Part shown: positions 25,388 through 33,315 of the stretch, piece after piece
Position numbering within the stretch: position 1 is the first letter of the stretch
Layout: every line of letters starts with the position of its first letter
Assembly: GCF_004216695.1 (NCBI RefSeq)
Contig: NZ_SGXC01000001.1
Coordinates: 682,001-746,000 of the forward strand
DNA: 64,000 bases
Reading direction: 5' to 3'
From: Pigmentiphaga kullae
Lineage (GTDB): Bacteria > Pseudomonadota > Gammaproteobacteria > Burkholderiales > Burkholderiaceae_B
Position numbers and translations under genes: made by a program
Notes under the pieces: generated by a model
The model's database searches: none
The model's input: the letters and a program-made list of their open reading frames with translations, nothing else
Told to the model about the DNA's origin: nothing

Positions 25388-25459
25388 TTAAATACTCGAA
25401 CGATAATCCGCAAGCAATCGGACCACAGGCTATGAAAGGGCCCGGCCGTCGGCCCCCCC

Positions 25460-27112
25460 CTAAACCGGTATCCCCTCCCTCTTCAACCGATAAGCCAACT
25501 GCGCCCTGGTAATCCCCAACAACCGAGCCGCCTTACTCAAATTCCCCCCCGCCCGCTGCATCGCCACGCGCATCATCCCCTGCTCCAGCGTCCCCAGCGG
25601 CACATTCCTCTCGATCAGATCTCCACAAACCAGATCGATCTCCCCACCTTCCCCTTCCACCACCTCCCCACCATCCGCCACACGCCCCGGACAATCCCCG
25701 CCCGGCAGCCGCTGCCCGAACAAATGCGTCGCCTCGATCGACTCCCCATCCGGACTCAACAACACCGCGCGCTCGATCACGTTCTCCAGCTCGCGCACGT
25801 TCCCCGGCCAATGGTGATTCAGCAACTCCTGCATCGCCCGATCCGTCAGCCCGCCCGGCTTCTTACCGTATAGCCCGCCGTACTTCTGCAGGAAACGGCT
25901 GGCCAGCACGGGAATATCCGCCCGCCGCTCGCGCAATGGCGGAATGGTGATGGGAAAGGTATTCAACCGGTAGTACAGATCCGGCCGGAAGCGCCCGTCC
26001 TGCATGGCCTTCTGCAAATCGACATTGGTGGCCGCAACGATGCGGACGTCGACGCGTTGCGATTTTTCGCTGCCCAGGCGTTCGATTTCGCCGCTTTGCA
26101 GCGCGCGCAGCAGCTTGACCTGGATGGCCAGGGGCAGATCGCCGATTTCGTCCAGGAACAGGGTGCCGCCGTTGGCGCGCTCGAAGCGACCGGAGCGGGC
26201 CAGGTGGGCGCCGGTATAGGCGCCCTTCTCCACGCCGAACAGTTCGGCCTCGATCAGGTCGGCCGGAATCGCGCCGCAGTTGACCGCAATGAACGGTCCC
26301 TTGGCCCGTTCGCCGTTGTCGTGCAGCCAGCGGGCGAACACTTCCTTGCCGACGCCGGTCTCGCCTTGCAGCAGGACGGTGATGGGGCTGCCGGCCGCGC
26401 TGCGCAGCAGTTCGAACGCCGCCTGGAAGGCGGCGGAAGCACCGGCCAGGGGTTGGTTGGCGGGCTTGCGGGTGGAGGACGAACGCAGGTGTTCGAGGCC
26501 GATGGAATATTCGATCAGCTGGCCCGCGAAGGGATGGGGCGCGAAGTAGTTGAGGTAGGCCTCGTCCTGCCAGGCGTCGGCGGGCTGGCCGACGATGCGG
26601 CAGTGGGTGTCTCCCTGGGCGCGGCACTCGATTTCCTTGTAGACGATGGGCGAGCCCATGAAGGCGCTGGAATAGCCGGAGGCATAGCCGATCTGGGTCC
26701 AGCATGCCGGGTCTTCGCCGTGGCCGTATTCCTGGACGTCGGCTTCGCATTCCCAGGAGTTGCGCCACAGGAATTCGCCGTAGAAGTGATTCCTGGCAAG
26801 GTCGATGCTGAGTTCTATGGGTTCGACCTGGACGACGCCTTCTACGGCGTGCAGCTTGGGGCCGAGCAGGAAGGCTTCGTTGGTCTGCATGCCGGCGCGG
26901 CGGCGCTTGACGGCGTAGGCGCCGTCGCGCATGCCGGAGGCGTAGCCCATGCGGACCAGGAGGCCCCGGGTGCGCTCCACGCCCAGGGAGTCGAACAGTT
27001 CCTTGCGCAGGGCGCCCAGGGCGCGCGCGTGCAGGAGCAGCATGCGCTCTTCGTCCAGCCAGATGTGGCCGGAGGCGGTGCTGAATTTGAGGGAGGACAG
27101 GGGGCTCTGCAA
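25460..27112 (-). CDS. dmpR: Phenol-sensing sigma-54 activator, DmpR/MopR type
   Basis: A 550-residue NtrC-family activator: an effector-binding XylR_N/V4R region (about 1-205), a linker, a central AAA+ domain (about 225-460) and a Fis-type C-terminal helix-turn-helix (NLSKAARLLGITRAQLAYRL). Walker A is GETGVGKE (250-257) and Walker B is GGTLFLDEIGD. The sigma-54 loop reads GAYTGA (297-302) instead of the common GAFTGA. The MopR zinc ligands C155, E178, C181 and C189 map exactly to C137, E160, C163 and C171 here, and its phenol-contacting H106 and W134 map to H88 and W116. Start is TTG 27112 with AGGAG six bases ahead. The last third of the gene is strongly G/T-biased. It probably drives the sigma-54 promoter of dmpK, 26 kb away. 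Confidence 0.88.
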   Translation of the reverse strand: MQSPLSSLKFSTASGHIWLDEERMLLLHARALGALRKELFDSLGVERTRGLLVRMGYASGMRDGAYAVKRRRAGMQTNEAFLLGPKLHAVEGVVQVEPIELSIDLARNHFYGEFLWRNSWECEADVQEYGHGEDPACWTQIGYASGYSSAFMGSPIVYKEIECRAQGDTHCRIVGQPADAWQDEAYLNYFAPHPFAGQLIEYSIGLEHLRSSSTRKPANQPLAGASAAFQAAFELLRSAAGSPITVLLQGETGVGKEVFARWLHDNGERAKGPFIAVNCGAIPADLIEAELFGVEKGAYTGAHLARSGRFERANGGTLFLDEIGDLPLAIQVKLLRALQSGEIERLGSEKSQRVDVRIVAATNVDLQKAMQDGRFRPDLYYRLNTFPITIPPLRERRADIPVLASRFLQKYGGLYGKKPGGLTDRAMQELLNHHWPGNVRELENVIERAVLLSPDGESIEATHLFGQRLPGGDCPGRVADGGEVVEGEGGEIDLVCGDLIERNVPLGTLEQGMMRVAMQRAGGNLSKAARLLGITRAQLAYRLKREGIPV

Positions 27113-27151
27113 AATCGTCTCCTGCCGGGCTATGCCGTGGTGTTATGCCGT

Positions 27152-27178
27152 ATTCTCGCACCCCGCGCGGGGGCGCGC
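27152..27178. repeat. Dispersed GC-rich repeat, copy 1
   Basis: ATTCTCGCAC followed by the palindrome CCCCGCGCGGGG and GCGCGC, between the Bug gene at 27237 and the sensor gene. A related copy occurs at 33248-33278 after the lipoprotein amidohydrolase. The block is short and palindromic, like REP-type intergenic elements. Two copies are too few to define a family. Confidence 0.4.
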
Positions 27179-27236
27179 ATCCGGTACGGATACCAGGCAC
27201 CGGGGCAAGCCGGCGGGAGACGCGGCGGCGCCGCGT

Positions 27237-28214
27237 TCAGTCCAGGCGGATTCCTCCGTTCTTGATGACCGGCGCCAGGCGTTCGATCTCGGCTCGGGCG
27301 AAGTCCATGACGGCCTCCGGAGGGCCGGGCATGACGTCCAGCGCCTGGCCGGCCAGTTGCTTGGCGACCGCGGGGTCGCGCAGGACGGCGTTGAGTTCGG
27401 TGTTCAGGCGGCCGATGACGGCGGGCGGGGTGGCGCTGGGGGCGATCAATGCATAGCGCACGGAAAAGTCGAAGTCCTTGTAGCCCAGCTCGCGCAAGGT
27501 GGGCACGTCGGGCAGGGCGCCGCTGCGCCGGCCGCTCAGGACCGCCAGCGGCCGCAGCCGGCCGCCGTCGATGAAGGGTTTGGCCGAGGCGACGAGGTCG
27601 AACACCGAGGCGATGTCGCCGGCCAGCAGCGCGTTCAGCGCCGGCGGGCTGCCTTTGAAGGGCACGTGCATGAGGTCGGCGCCGGCCTGGCTCTTGAACA
27701 GTTCGCCGGCGATGTTCATGGCGGTACCGTTGCCGGCCGAACCATAGGCCAGCGAGCCCGCCCGCGATGCCTTGACGAAGTCGCCCACGGACCGGACCGG
27801 GGATTGCGCGTTCACCACCAGCACCAGCGGCGAGTAGGCCAGCATGCCGATGCCGGTGAAGTCCTTGCGGGCGTCGTAGGCCTGGCGTTCGTACAGCAGC
27901 GGATAAAGTACCAGGGGCGTGGTGCCGCCCAGCATCATGGTGTAGCCGTCGGCGGGGGCATCGGCCACGTATTTGGCGGCGATGGCGCCGCCCGCGCCGG
28001 GTTTGTTCTCGACGATGACCGGCTGGCCGAGCCGGCGCCCCAGGCCATCGGCCACGACGCGGCCCAGGATGTCGGCGGCGCCGCCGGGCGTGTAGGGAAC
28101 CACGAGCTTGACCGGCCTGGCGGGAAAGCCCTGCGCCATGGCCGGGGCGCCCAGGGCTAGGACGGCATGGGCGGCCGCCGCGGCAATGCCGCGCAGGCAG
28201 TGTGAAATCTTCAT
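27237..28214 (-). CDS. Bug/TctC-family periplasmic solute receptor
   Basis: A 325-residue Bug receptor. The signal peptide ends APAMAQG at about residue 28. FPARPVKLVVPYTPGGAADI, VENKPGAGGAIAAKYV, HVPFKGSPPALN and PDVPTLRELG are present. It lies 33 nt after a flavin reductase-family gene, in a minus-strand series hydrolase-cupin-reductase-Bug. It is separated from the phenol sensor gene by 124 nt that hold a dispersed repeat, so the sensor is probably transcribed on its own. The ligand is unknown. Confidence 0.9.
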   Translation of the reverse strand: MKISHCLRGIAAAAAHAVLALGAPAMAQGFPARPVKLVVPYTPGGAADILGRVVADGLGRRLGQPVIVENKPGAGGAIAAKYVADAPADGYTMMLGGTTPLVLYPLLYERQAYDARKDFTGIGMLAYSPLVLVVNAQSPVRSVGDFVKASRAGSLAYGSAGNGTAMNIAGELFKSQAGADLMHVPFKGSPPALNALLAGDIASVFDLVASAKPFIDGGRLRPLAVLSGRRSGALPDVPTLRELGYKDFDFSVRYALIAPSATPPAVIGRLNTELNAVLRDPAVAKQLAGQALDVMPGPPEAVMDFARAEIERLAPVIKNGGIRLD

Positions 28215-28247
28215 GTTGTCTCCTTTTCTTGGGAAGCCTGCGGTGGT

Positions 28248-28904
28248 TCAGCCGCTGGTGGCGGGCACGCCGGGAATCTCGGGGCGTCCCATCTGGAAGC
28301 GGTCGGTCACCCGCGTGTACATGCCGGCGCCTTCCAGCCGGCCGATGGGGGCCAGCCGCGCGGCGTCCACATAGAACTTGGCCGGGTCCACGATGCCTTC
28401 CCGGTAATGCATCATGACCACTTCGCCGATGACGAGATGGTTGGGCCGGCGGCCGACCTTGATGATGTCGATCAGGCGGCATTCGAACTGGGCCGGGCAT
28501 TCCACCAGACGGGGCGGTCGCACCTTGACGGACGGTGCCGTCCGCAGCCGGGCGAAGTCGATCTCGCTGGTGCCCGGCGGGAAATCGGCCGAACAGATGT
28601 TCATCTTTTCCTTGACGCCTTCGTCCACGATATGGACGACGAATTCCGGCAGGCGCTCGATGTTGCGGCCGGTGTCCTTGACTTCCCCTGCCCGCGGCGT
28701 CAGCGAGAACATCAGCATGGGCGGATCGACGCCGACCATGTTGAACAGGCTGAAGGGCGCCGCGTTGGCCACGCCGTCGGGCGCCAGGGTCGTCACCAGC
28801 GCGATGGGGCGGGGAATGATGGTCCCGCTCATCAGCTTGTACTGTTGCCTGGGCTCCAGCGCGTCCGGGTCGAAGGACGCCATGTCAGGCTCGCGCGGGT
28901 TCAT
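28248..28904 (-). CDS. Flavin reductase-family (FMN-binding split barrel) protein
   Basis: A 218-residue protein with the flavin reductase-like split-barrel fold. Motifs are SGTIIPRPIALVTTLAPDGV and NAAPFSLFNMVGVDPP near the N-terminus, and CRLIDIIKVGRRPNHLVIGE in the middle. Members either supply reduced FMN to a partner monooxygenase or are flavoproteins of unclear role. No two-component monooxygenase is in this operon. Its start overlaps the upstream cupin gene by 20 nt, so the two are co-translated. This larger, FMN-binding subtype often accompanies catabolic genes. Confidence 0.82.
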   Translation of the reverse strand: MNPREPDMASFDPDALEPRQQYKLMSGTIIPRPIALVTTLAPDGVANAAPFSLFNMVGVDPPMLMFSLTPRAGEVKDTGRNIERLPEFVVHIVDEGVKEKMNICSADFPPGTSEIDFARLRTAPSVKVRPPRLVECPAQFECRLIDIIKVGRRPNHLVIGEVVMMHYREGIVDPAKFYVDAARLAPIGRLEGAGMYTRVTDRFQMGRPEIPGVPATSG

Positions 28905-29493
28905 GGGCCGCCTCCTTGCCTATCGTGAATTTCCAGCCGGCCGTCTCCAGCCTGGAGACGATCTCGGGCCCGAAGCGGGCGGCGATTTTCTCCGCGGTGG
29001 CCGGATCGCGGTCGATGTCGTCGAACTGGTCGCGTTCGCCCTGCACGATCACGAGCAATTGCGCGTCCTGCTCCGACAGGTTCTGGAAGCGGCGGGTGAC
29101 GGCGGGCGGCAGCGCGATCAGGTCCAGGTGTTCGAGCACGGTGCTTTCCTCGCCATGGTCGCCCCACTGGATCAGCCAGCGCCCCGTCAGGCACATGAAG
29201 GTCTCGTGGGTGTGATAGTGCACGTGAAGCCCCGGCCCCTGCCCGGGCGGGCAGGTGACGATGCCCAGCCGGAACACGCCGGCGTCCCCGCCTTCCACGG
29301 CGGGACGGGGCGAGATCTGCCCCGGCAACGGCCCTGGGGACATGACGTTGAAGGTGGCCTTGGCCGTGATCATTTCCATGACCTCCTGGGGCAGGCCCAG
29401 TTTTTCCTGGATGCGCGCCTTGGTCGAGACCAGATCCTTGAACCTGGCGATGCGGCCTTGCATTTCTTCCTGGGTGGGGGTGTATCGCTTCAT
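28885..29493 (-). CDS. Cupin-domain protein
   Basis: A 202-residue single-cupin protein. The metal-binding cupin motif is GPGLHVHYHTHETFMCLTGR, where H, H and E would hold a metal ion, and the second motif is LPPAVTRRFQNLS. An N-terminal helical segment (residues 1-45) precedes the barrel. Its ATG at 29493 overlaps the stop of the hydrolase gene by four bases (ATGA) and its end overlaps the flavin reductase gene, so the three are translationally linked. It could be a small dioxygenase, isomerase or ligand-binding protein; the reaction cannot be told from sequence. Confidence 0.75.
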   Translation of the reverse strand: MKRYTPTQEEMQGRIARFKDLVSTKARIQEKLGLPQEVMEMITAKATFNVMSPGPLPGQISPRPAVEGGDAGVFRLGIVTCPPGQGPGLHVHYHTHETFMCLTGRWLIQWGDHGEESTVLEHLDLIALPPAVTRRFQNLSEQDAQLLVIVQGERDQFDDIDRDPATAEKIAARFGPEIVSRLETAGWKFTIGKEAAHEPARA

Positions 29494-30428
29494 GATGGAA
29501 GGGTTTCCATGAGGGGGAAATCGAACAGGCTGCGGACCTGTGCCGCGGCCTGCTCCAGTGCGAGGCGGGCCGGGCGCAGCGCGGCCGCGTGCATCACGAA
29601 CGCATGCGGCATGTCCGGGAAGCGCGCGAGCTGGTGGGGGACCGCCGCCCGTTGCAGGCCGTCGGCAAGCGCCTGGGCATCGGCCAGCAAGGGGTCCGCC
29701 GTGCCGCAGCCCAACCATACGGGAGGCAGCCCGTGCAGGTTCTGGCGCAGAGGGACCGGTCCGGGTACGGCGTCGGGATCCGCGTCGCCGAGATAGCTGC
29801 GCCATACCCATTGGGAATACGGCCGCGCGCCGGGTCGGGGGCCGCCGCAATTGGGATAGAACAGGACGAGTCCGGCGGGCAGGTCTTGCTGCCCGTCGCG
29901 CAGCGCCAGCGTGGCGGACAGCGCCAGTGTCGCGCCCGCGGATTCGCCGAAGAACACCCATGCGCCCTGCCGCAGGCCCAGTTCCGCGCCATGGCGCCGG
30001 AGCCATGCCAGCACGCACAGGATTTCGTCCTGCTGGACGGGATAGCGGTGCTCGGGGGTCTTGCGGTAGTCGATGGCGGCGACCACGCAGCCGGTCAGCA
30101 CCGCCAGGCGATGCAGGGTACCCAGGTGCGAATCGATGCCGCCGGCCCAGAATCCCGCGCCGCGCAGGAATACCAGGCAGGGCGCGTGCGGACGCCGGTG
30201 GGCGCAGATCATCCGCACCGGGATATCTCCATGCGGCCCGCCGATGGCGTGGTCGTCCGACCGGGCCACGTCCGAGACGCCGGTGTTCAAGGCCTGGAAG
30301 TAGCGCGACTGCCGCAGGCGGGCTTCCTCGATGGGCTGGGCAAGCGGATCGCCGGGCGCTTGTCCGGCCAGCGCCTGCTGCGCTTGCTGAAAGGTCGAGT
30401 ACATGGTGGCGGGCGGGTCATTGATCAC
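29490..30428 (-). CDS. Alpha/beta hydrolase, hormone-sensitive-lipase-like, atypical oxyanion motif
   Basis: A 312-residue esterase-like protein. The nucleophile elbow is GESAG (in FFGESAGATLAL), the acid is in GTADPLLADA and the histidine in FPDMPHAF, all as in HSL-family esterases. The HGG(G/A) oxyanion-hole motif of the family is replaced by LRGAGFWAGG, so the enzyme may be altered in activity. It is the first gene of the hydrolase-cupin-reductase-Bug series, divergent from a LysR gene at 30497. The GTG at 30428 gives the longest frame; ATG 30404 is an alternative. It may hydrolyse an ester or lactone in the pathway served by the Bug receptor. Confidence 0.75.
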   Translation of the reverse strand: MINDPPATMYSTFQQAQQALAGQAPGDPLAQPIEEARLRQSRYFQALNTGVSDVARSDDHAIGGPHGDIPVRMICAHRRPHAPCLVFLRGAGFWAGGIDSHLGTLHRLAVLTGCVVAAIDYRKTPEHRYPVQQDEILCVLAWLRRHGAELGLRQGAWVFFGESAGATLALSATLALRDGQQDLPAGLVLFYPNCGGPRPGARPYSQWVWRSYLGDADPDAVPGPVPLRQNLHGLPPVWLGCGTADPLLADAQALADGLQRAAVPHQLARFPDMPHAFVMHAAALRPARLALEQAAAQVRSLFDFPLMETLPS

Positions 30429-30496
30429 GACCGGATTAGACTCCAGCCCCCCTGCCCGTTACCATGGGCATTCGCTAATCTTTAAAATCACCAACC

Positions 30497-31420
30497 ATGG
30501 ATAATATGGATTTTCGCCTGCTGCGTGCCCTGCTCGTCCTGGTCACGGAAAGGAACGTCACCCGCGCCGCGAATCTCCTTGGCGTCGGCCAGCCGGCCCT
30601 GAGCCAGACGCTGGGCAAGCTGCGGGAACACTTCAACGACCCGCTGCTGGTCCGCACGCGCGGCGGCATGGTGCCCACCGAACGGGCGCGCGAACTGGAA
30701 CAGTCGGCGCGCCAGATCCTGGCGGAATACGACCGGATGGTGTCGCCCGCCGACCGCTTCGATCCCGCGACCTCGCGCCGGCGCTTCGTGGTGACCATTC
30801 CCGAATATGCCGAGCACATGTTGATGCCGCCCCTGCTGGAGCGCCTGCGGCGGGAATCGCCCGACATCCGCATCGAAGTGCGCCCGCCGCAGCCGGCCCG
30901 GGCGATCGAACAACTGGAGGCGGGCGACCTGGATCTGCGCATTGCCTGGCTGCTGGCCCCCACGCCCACGCTGCGTTCCATGCCCTTGTTCCAGGACCAG
31001 GTCGTGTGCCTGGCCAGCCGCTCGCACCCCACGATCCGGGACCGGCTGACGGTCGAGGACTTCCTGGGATGTCCACACGTGCGCCCGCTGGGAACGGGAC
31101 GGCCGACCACGGCCGTCGTGCTGGACGAGGCGTTGGCAAGAGAGGGGCGGAAGATCGAACGGCCGTTCCTGGTCCAGAACTTCCTGACCATCCCGGCCAT
31201 CGTCTCGCGCACCGACATGCTGGCGACCCTGCCGCGCATGCTGGCCCGGCCATTCGCCGACCAGTACCCGCTGCGGCTGCTGGAGGTTCCGCTGCGCCTG
31301 CCCCGCATCCGCTACGCGGCGTACTGGCACGAACGCAGCCACAAGGATCCCGGGCACCGGTGGCTGCGCGGCATGTTCCAGCACGCCGGACGCGAGCTGG
31401 CGGCGCGCCCGGCCGGTTAG
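30497..31420 (+). CDS. LysR-family transcriptional regulator
   Basis: A 307-residue regulator with the N-terminal helix-turn-helix MDFRLLRALLVLVTERNVTR, then AANLLGVGQPALSQTLGKLR. The C-terminal effector domain ends PRIRYAAYWHERSHKDPGHR, a tail typical of the NahR/NodD-like branch that responds to aromatic compounds. It is divergent from the hydrolase/cupin/reductase/Bug genes with a 68-bp gap and is their likely regulator. GATTAG and CTAATC lie near the two ends of this gap. Confidence 0.9.
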   Translation: MDNMDFRLLRALLVLVTERNVTRAANLLGVGQPALSQTLGKLREHFNDPLLVRTRGGMVPTERARELEQSARQILAEYDRMVSPADRFDPATSRRRFVVTIPEYAEHMLMPPLLERLRRESPDIRIEVRPPQPARAIEQLEAGDLDLRIAWLLAPTPTLRSMPLFQDQVVCLASRSHPTIRDRLTVEDFLGCPHVRPLGTGRPTTAVVLDEALAREGRKIERPFLVQNFLTIPAIVSRTDMLATLPRMLARPFADQYPLRLLEVPLRLPRIRYAAYWHERSHKDPGHRWLRGMFQHAGRELAARPAG

Positions 31421-31450
31421 TCCCGACCGGCGCTGCCGGTTCCTCCGGAC

Positions 31451-31717
31451 CTATCCCCGGATCCGCCCCCACAGATACGCCACCGCCGCGACCGCCGCCA
31501 CGGACGTGATGGGATGGCGGCGGATGACGTCCCTGGCGCACAGAAGCGCGTTTTCCAGCGTATCGCTGCCTTCGTCCAGGGCATCCGCGGCGGCGTCCTT
31601 GGCGCGCCGCGTGGCGCGGGTCACCTTGTCGGCGGTGGCGTGCGCCGCCTTGTCGACGGCGTCAGCGCCTTCTTCCAGGACGTCCTTGGCTTTTTCCACG
31701 TTGCTATCCGAGGCCAT
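31451..31717 (-). CDS. DUF883 (ElaB/YqjD-like) membrane-anchored protein
   Basis: A small protein of 88 residues, rich in Ala, Asp and Lys and predicted to be largely helical (VEKAKDVLEEGADAVDKAAH, then ADKVTRATRRAKDAAADALD). It ends in a membrane helix and GRIRG, the usual DUF883 tail. E. coli relatives ElaB and YqjD tether inactive ribosomes to the inner membrane in stationary phase. The ATG at 31717 has GGAG seven bases upstream. It is a single gene convergent with the LysR gene at 30497; stress or stationary-phase control would be expected but no signal is evident. Confidence 0.8.
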   Translation of the reverse strand: MASDSNVEKAKDVLEEGADAVDKAAHATADKVTRATRRAKDAAADALDEGSDTLENALLCARDVIRRHPITSVAAVAAVAYLWGRIRG

Positions 31718-31917
31718 GCTGTGCTCCTGTCGTGGGTGGGATGAGTTCGCCTCCAGTATTCCCAACTATCCTGGAACAAGCGGCAACGGGGTGCAACAGG
31801 TGGTGCGCGCCCTACCGATACCTCGCGGGTATCGTCGTGGCAAAGCCGCCATCTCCTCGGCCGTGCCAAGGCCTCCTAAGATCCGACGCGGATAACGACA
31901 CCAAAAGGAGACAGGCC

Positions 31918-33246
31918 ATGACACGACACAAGCACGCCTTTCTTGGCGCCCTCTCGGCGCTGCTGCCCATTCTTGCCGCCTGTGGCGGCGGGGGGGACGG
32001 CGGCATCGACGTGGCCGGCGGCACGATCCTGCAGAACGCGACGGTGGTGAATACGCGCGACGGTTCGCTCGCCGCAGGCATGAACGTCCACGTGGAGGGC
32101 GGGAAGATCCGGCGCATCACCTCGCAGCCGCTGCGCGCCACGGGCGGCGCGCAGGCCATCGACGTCTCGGGCAAGTACGTCGTGCCCGGCTACCTGGACA
32201 TGCATGCGCATGCGGTGGAAAGTGCCGACCGCGATCCGCCCTATTGGCCCATGATGCTCGCCAGCGGCATCACGGGATTCCGCGAGGAATCCGATTCCCC
32301 GGCCAACATGGAACGCGGCAAGGTCCTGAACCAGGACAGCGCCGCGGGGCGGGTGCTGGCGCCGGAGGTCATTTTCCATGGCGGCGAGGCGCACCTGAAC
32401 CCCACCATCAGCGCGCGGGACGCGAGCAACGCGGGCGCACCGTCCTTCGATCACCTGGGCGCCGGCTGGGGGCTGCTGATGGACTGCTCGAGCGAGGAAC
32501 AGACGCTGCGCCCGGCGGCGCTGGCCGGGTCGCTGAAGCCGCCCTTCCCGCCCACCTTCGTCACCAACCCGCGCGCCTACGACGGCGCCCAGAACGCGCC
32601 GTTCTACCAGCGCATCCTGGACACCTACGATGAAGCCAAGTGCGTCGAGCTGAGCAAGCTGTTCGCGAAGAACGGCACCTGGCAGACGCTGACGCTGATC
32701 CGGCTGCGCACGCAGGACTACGGCAACGATGCGCAGTACCGCAATGACCCCAACCTGGTCTATATCGACAAGTCCACGCGCGCGATCTGGCAGCAGGTGG
32801 GTGACCAGTTCGCCAAGCTGCCCGCGAGCGCGGTTACTACGCTGCAGCAGTTTTATGAATTGCAGAAGCGGGTTTCCAAGCTCATGAAGCAGAACGGCGT
32901 CAAGATCATGGCGGGGTCGGACTTCAGCGGCGACATGAGCATCTGGCTGGTGCCGGGCGTCAGCCTGCACCAAGAGTTCCGCGAACTGGCCTCGGCGGGT
33001 TTTTCGCCGCTGGAAGTCCTGCAGATGGCGACGCGGGATCCGGCGGAGTTCCTGGGGCGCCAGTCCAGCCTGGGCTCGGTGGAGGAAGGCAAGGACGCCG
33101 ACCTGGTGGTGCTGGACGCCAATCCGGTGGCCGACGTGGCGAACCTGGACAGGATCTCGGCCGTGGTGCTAAAGGGCCGGTATCTTTCCGGCGCGGCGCT
33201 GGGCAAGATGAAGGCCGATGCCGCCGCGGCGATCGCTAGGCAATAG
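31918..33246 (+). CDS. Amidohydrolase-family lipoprotein with missing metal-lysine segment
   Basis: A 442-residue protein starting at ATG 31918 behind AGGAG. A lipoprotein signal peptide ends LPILAAC, so it should be anchored in an envelope membrane. The amidohydrolase fold is clear: N-terminal strands, DMHAH metal histidines, SFDHLGAGW, GVKIMAGSDF with the catalytic Asp, and VEEGKDADLVVLD. In relatives about 55-60 residues, including the carboxylated lysine, separate the VIF-type strand from the HLNPTISARDASNAG block. Here they directly follow each other (VIFHGGEAHLNPTISA). Activity is therefore doubtful. It stands alone with no obvious operon partners. The family includes prolidases and imidazolonepropionase-like enzymes. 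Confidence 0.78.
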   Translation: MTRHKHAFLGALSALLPILAACGGGGDGGIDVAGGTILQNATVVNTRDGSLAAGMNVHVEGGKIRRITSQPLRATGGAQAIDVSGKYVVPGYLDMHAHAVESADRDPPYWPMMLASGITGFREESDSPANMERGKVLNQDSAAGRVLAPEVIFHGGEAHLNPTISARDASNAGAPSFDHLGAGWGLLMDCSSEEQTLRPAALAGSLKPPFPPTFVTNPRAYDGAQNAPFYQRILDTYDEAKCVELSKLFAKNGTWQTLTLIRLRTQDYGNDAQYRNDPNLVYIDKSTRAIWQQVGDQFAKLPASAVTTLQQFYELQKRVSKLMKQNGVKIMAGSDFSGDMSIWLVPGVSLHQEFRELASAGFSPLEVLQMATRDPAEFLGRQSSLGSVEEGKDADLVVLDANPVADVANLDRISAVVLKGRYLSGAALGKMKADAAAAIARQ

Positions 33247-33247
33247 G

Positions 33248-33278
33248 ATTCTCGCACTCCGAGCCTGGGGCGCGCGGG
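33248..33278. repeat. Dispersed GC-rich repeat, copy 2
   Basis: ATTCTCGCAC-x-CCG-x-GC then GGGGCGCGC, shared with 27152-27178. It runs into the palindrome GGGGGCGCCCCC. It lies directly after the amidohydrolase stop and could also act as a transcription-ending stem-loop on either strand. Confidence 0.4.
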
Positions 33279-33315
33279 GGCGCCCCCTGCGCCCCATGGC
33301 CCGGTTTGCTGGCAG

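Noticed and set aside
31732-31917. Longer N-terminus of the lipoprotein amidohydrolase
   Set aside because: The lipoprotein signal peptide and AGGAG both fit ATG 31918; the upstream part has no family likeness.
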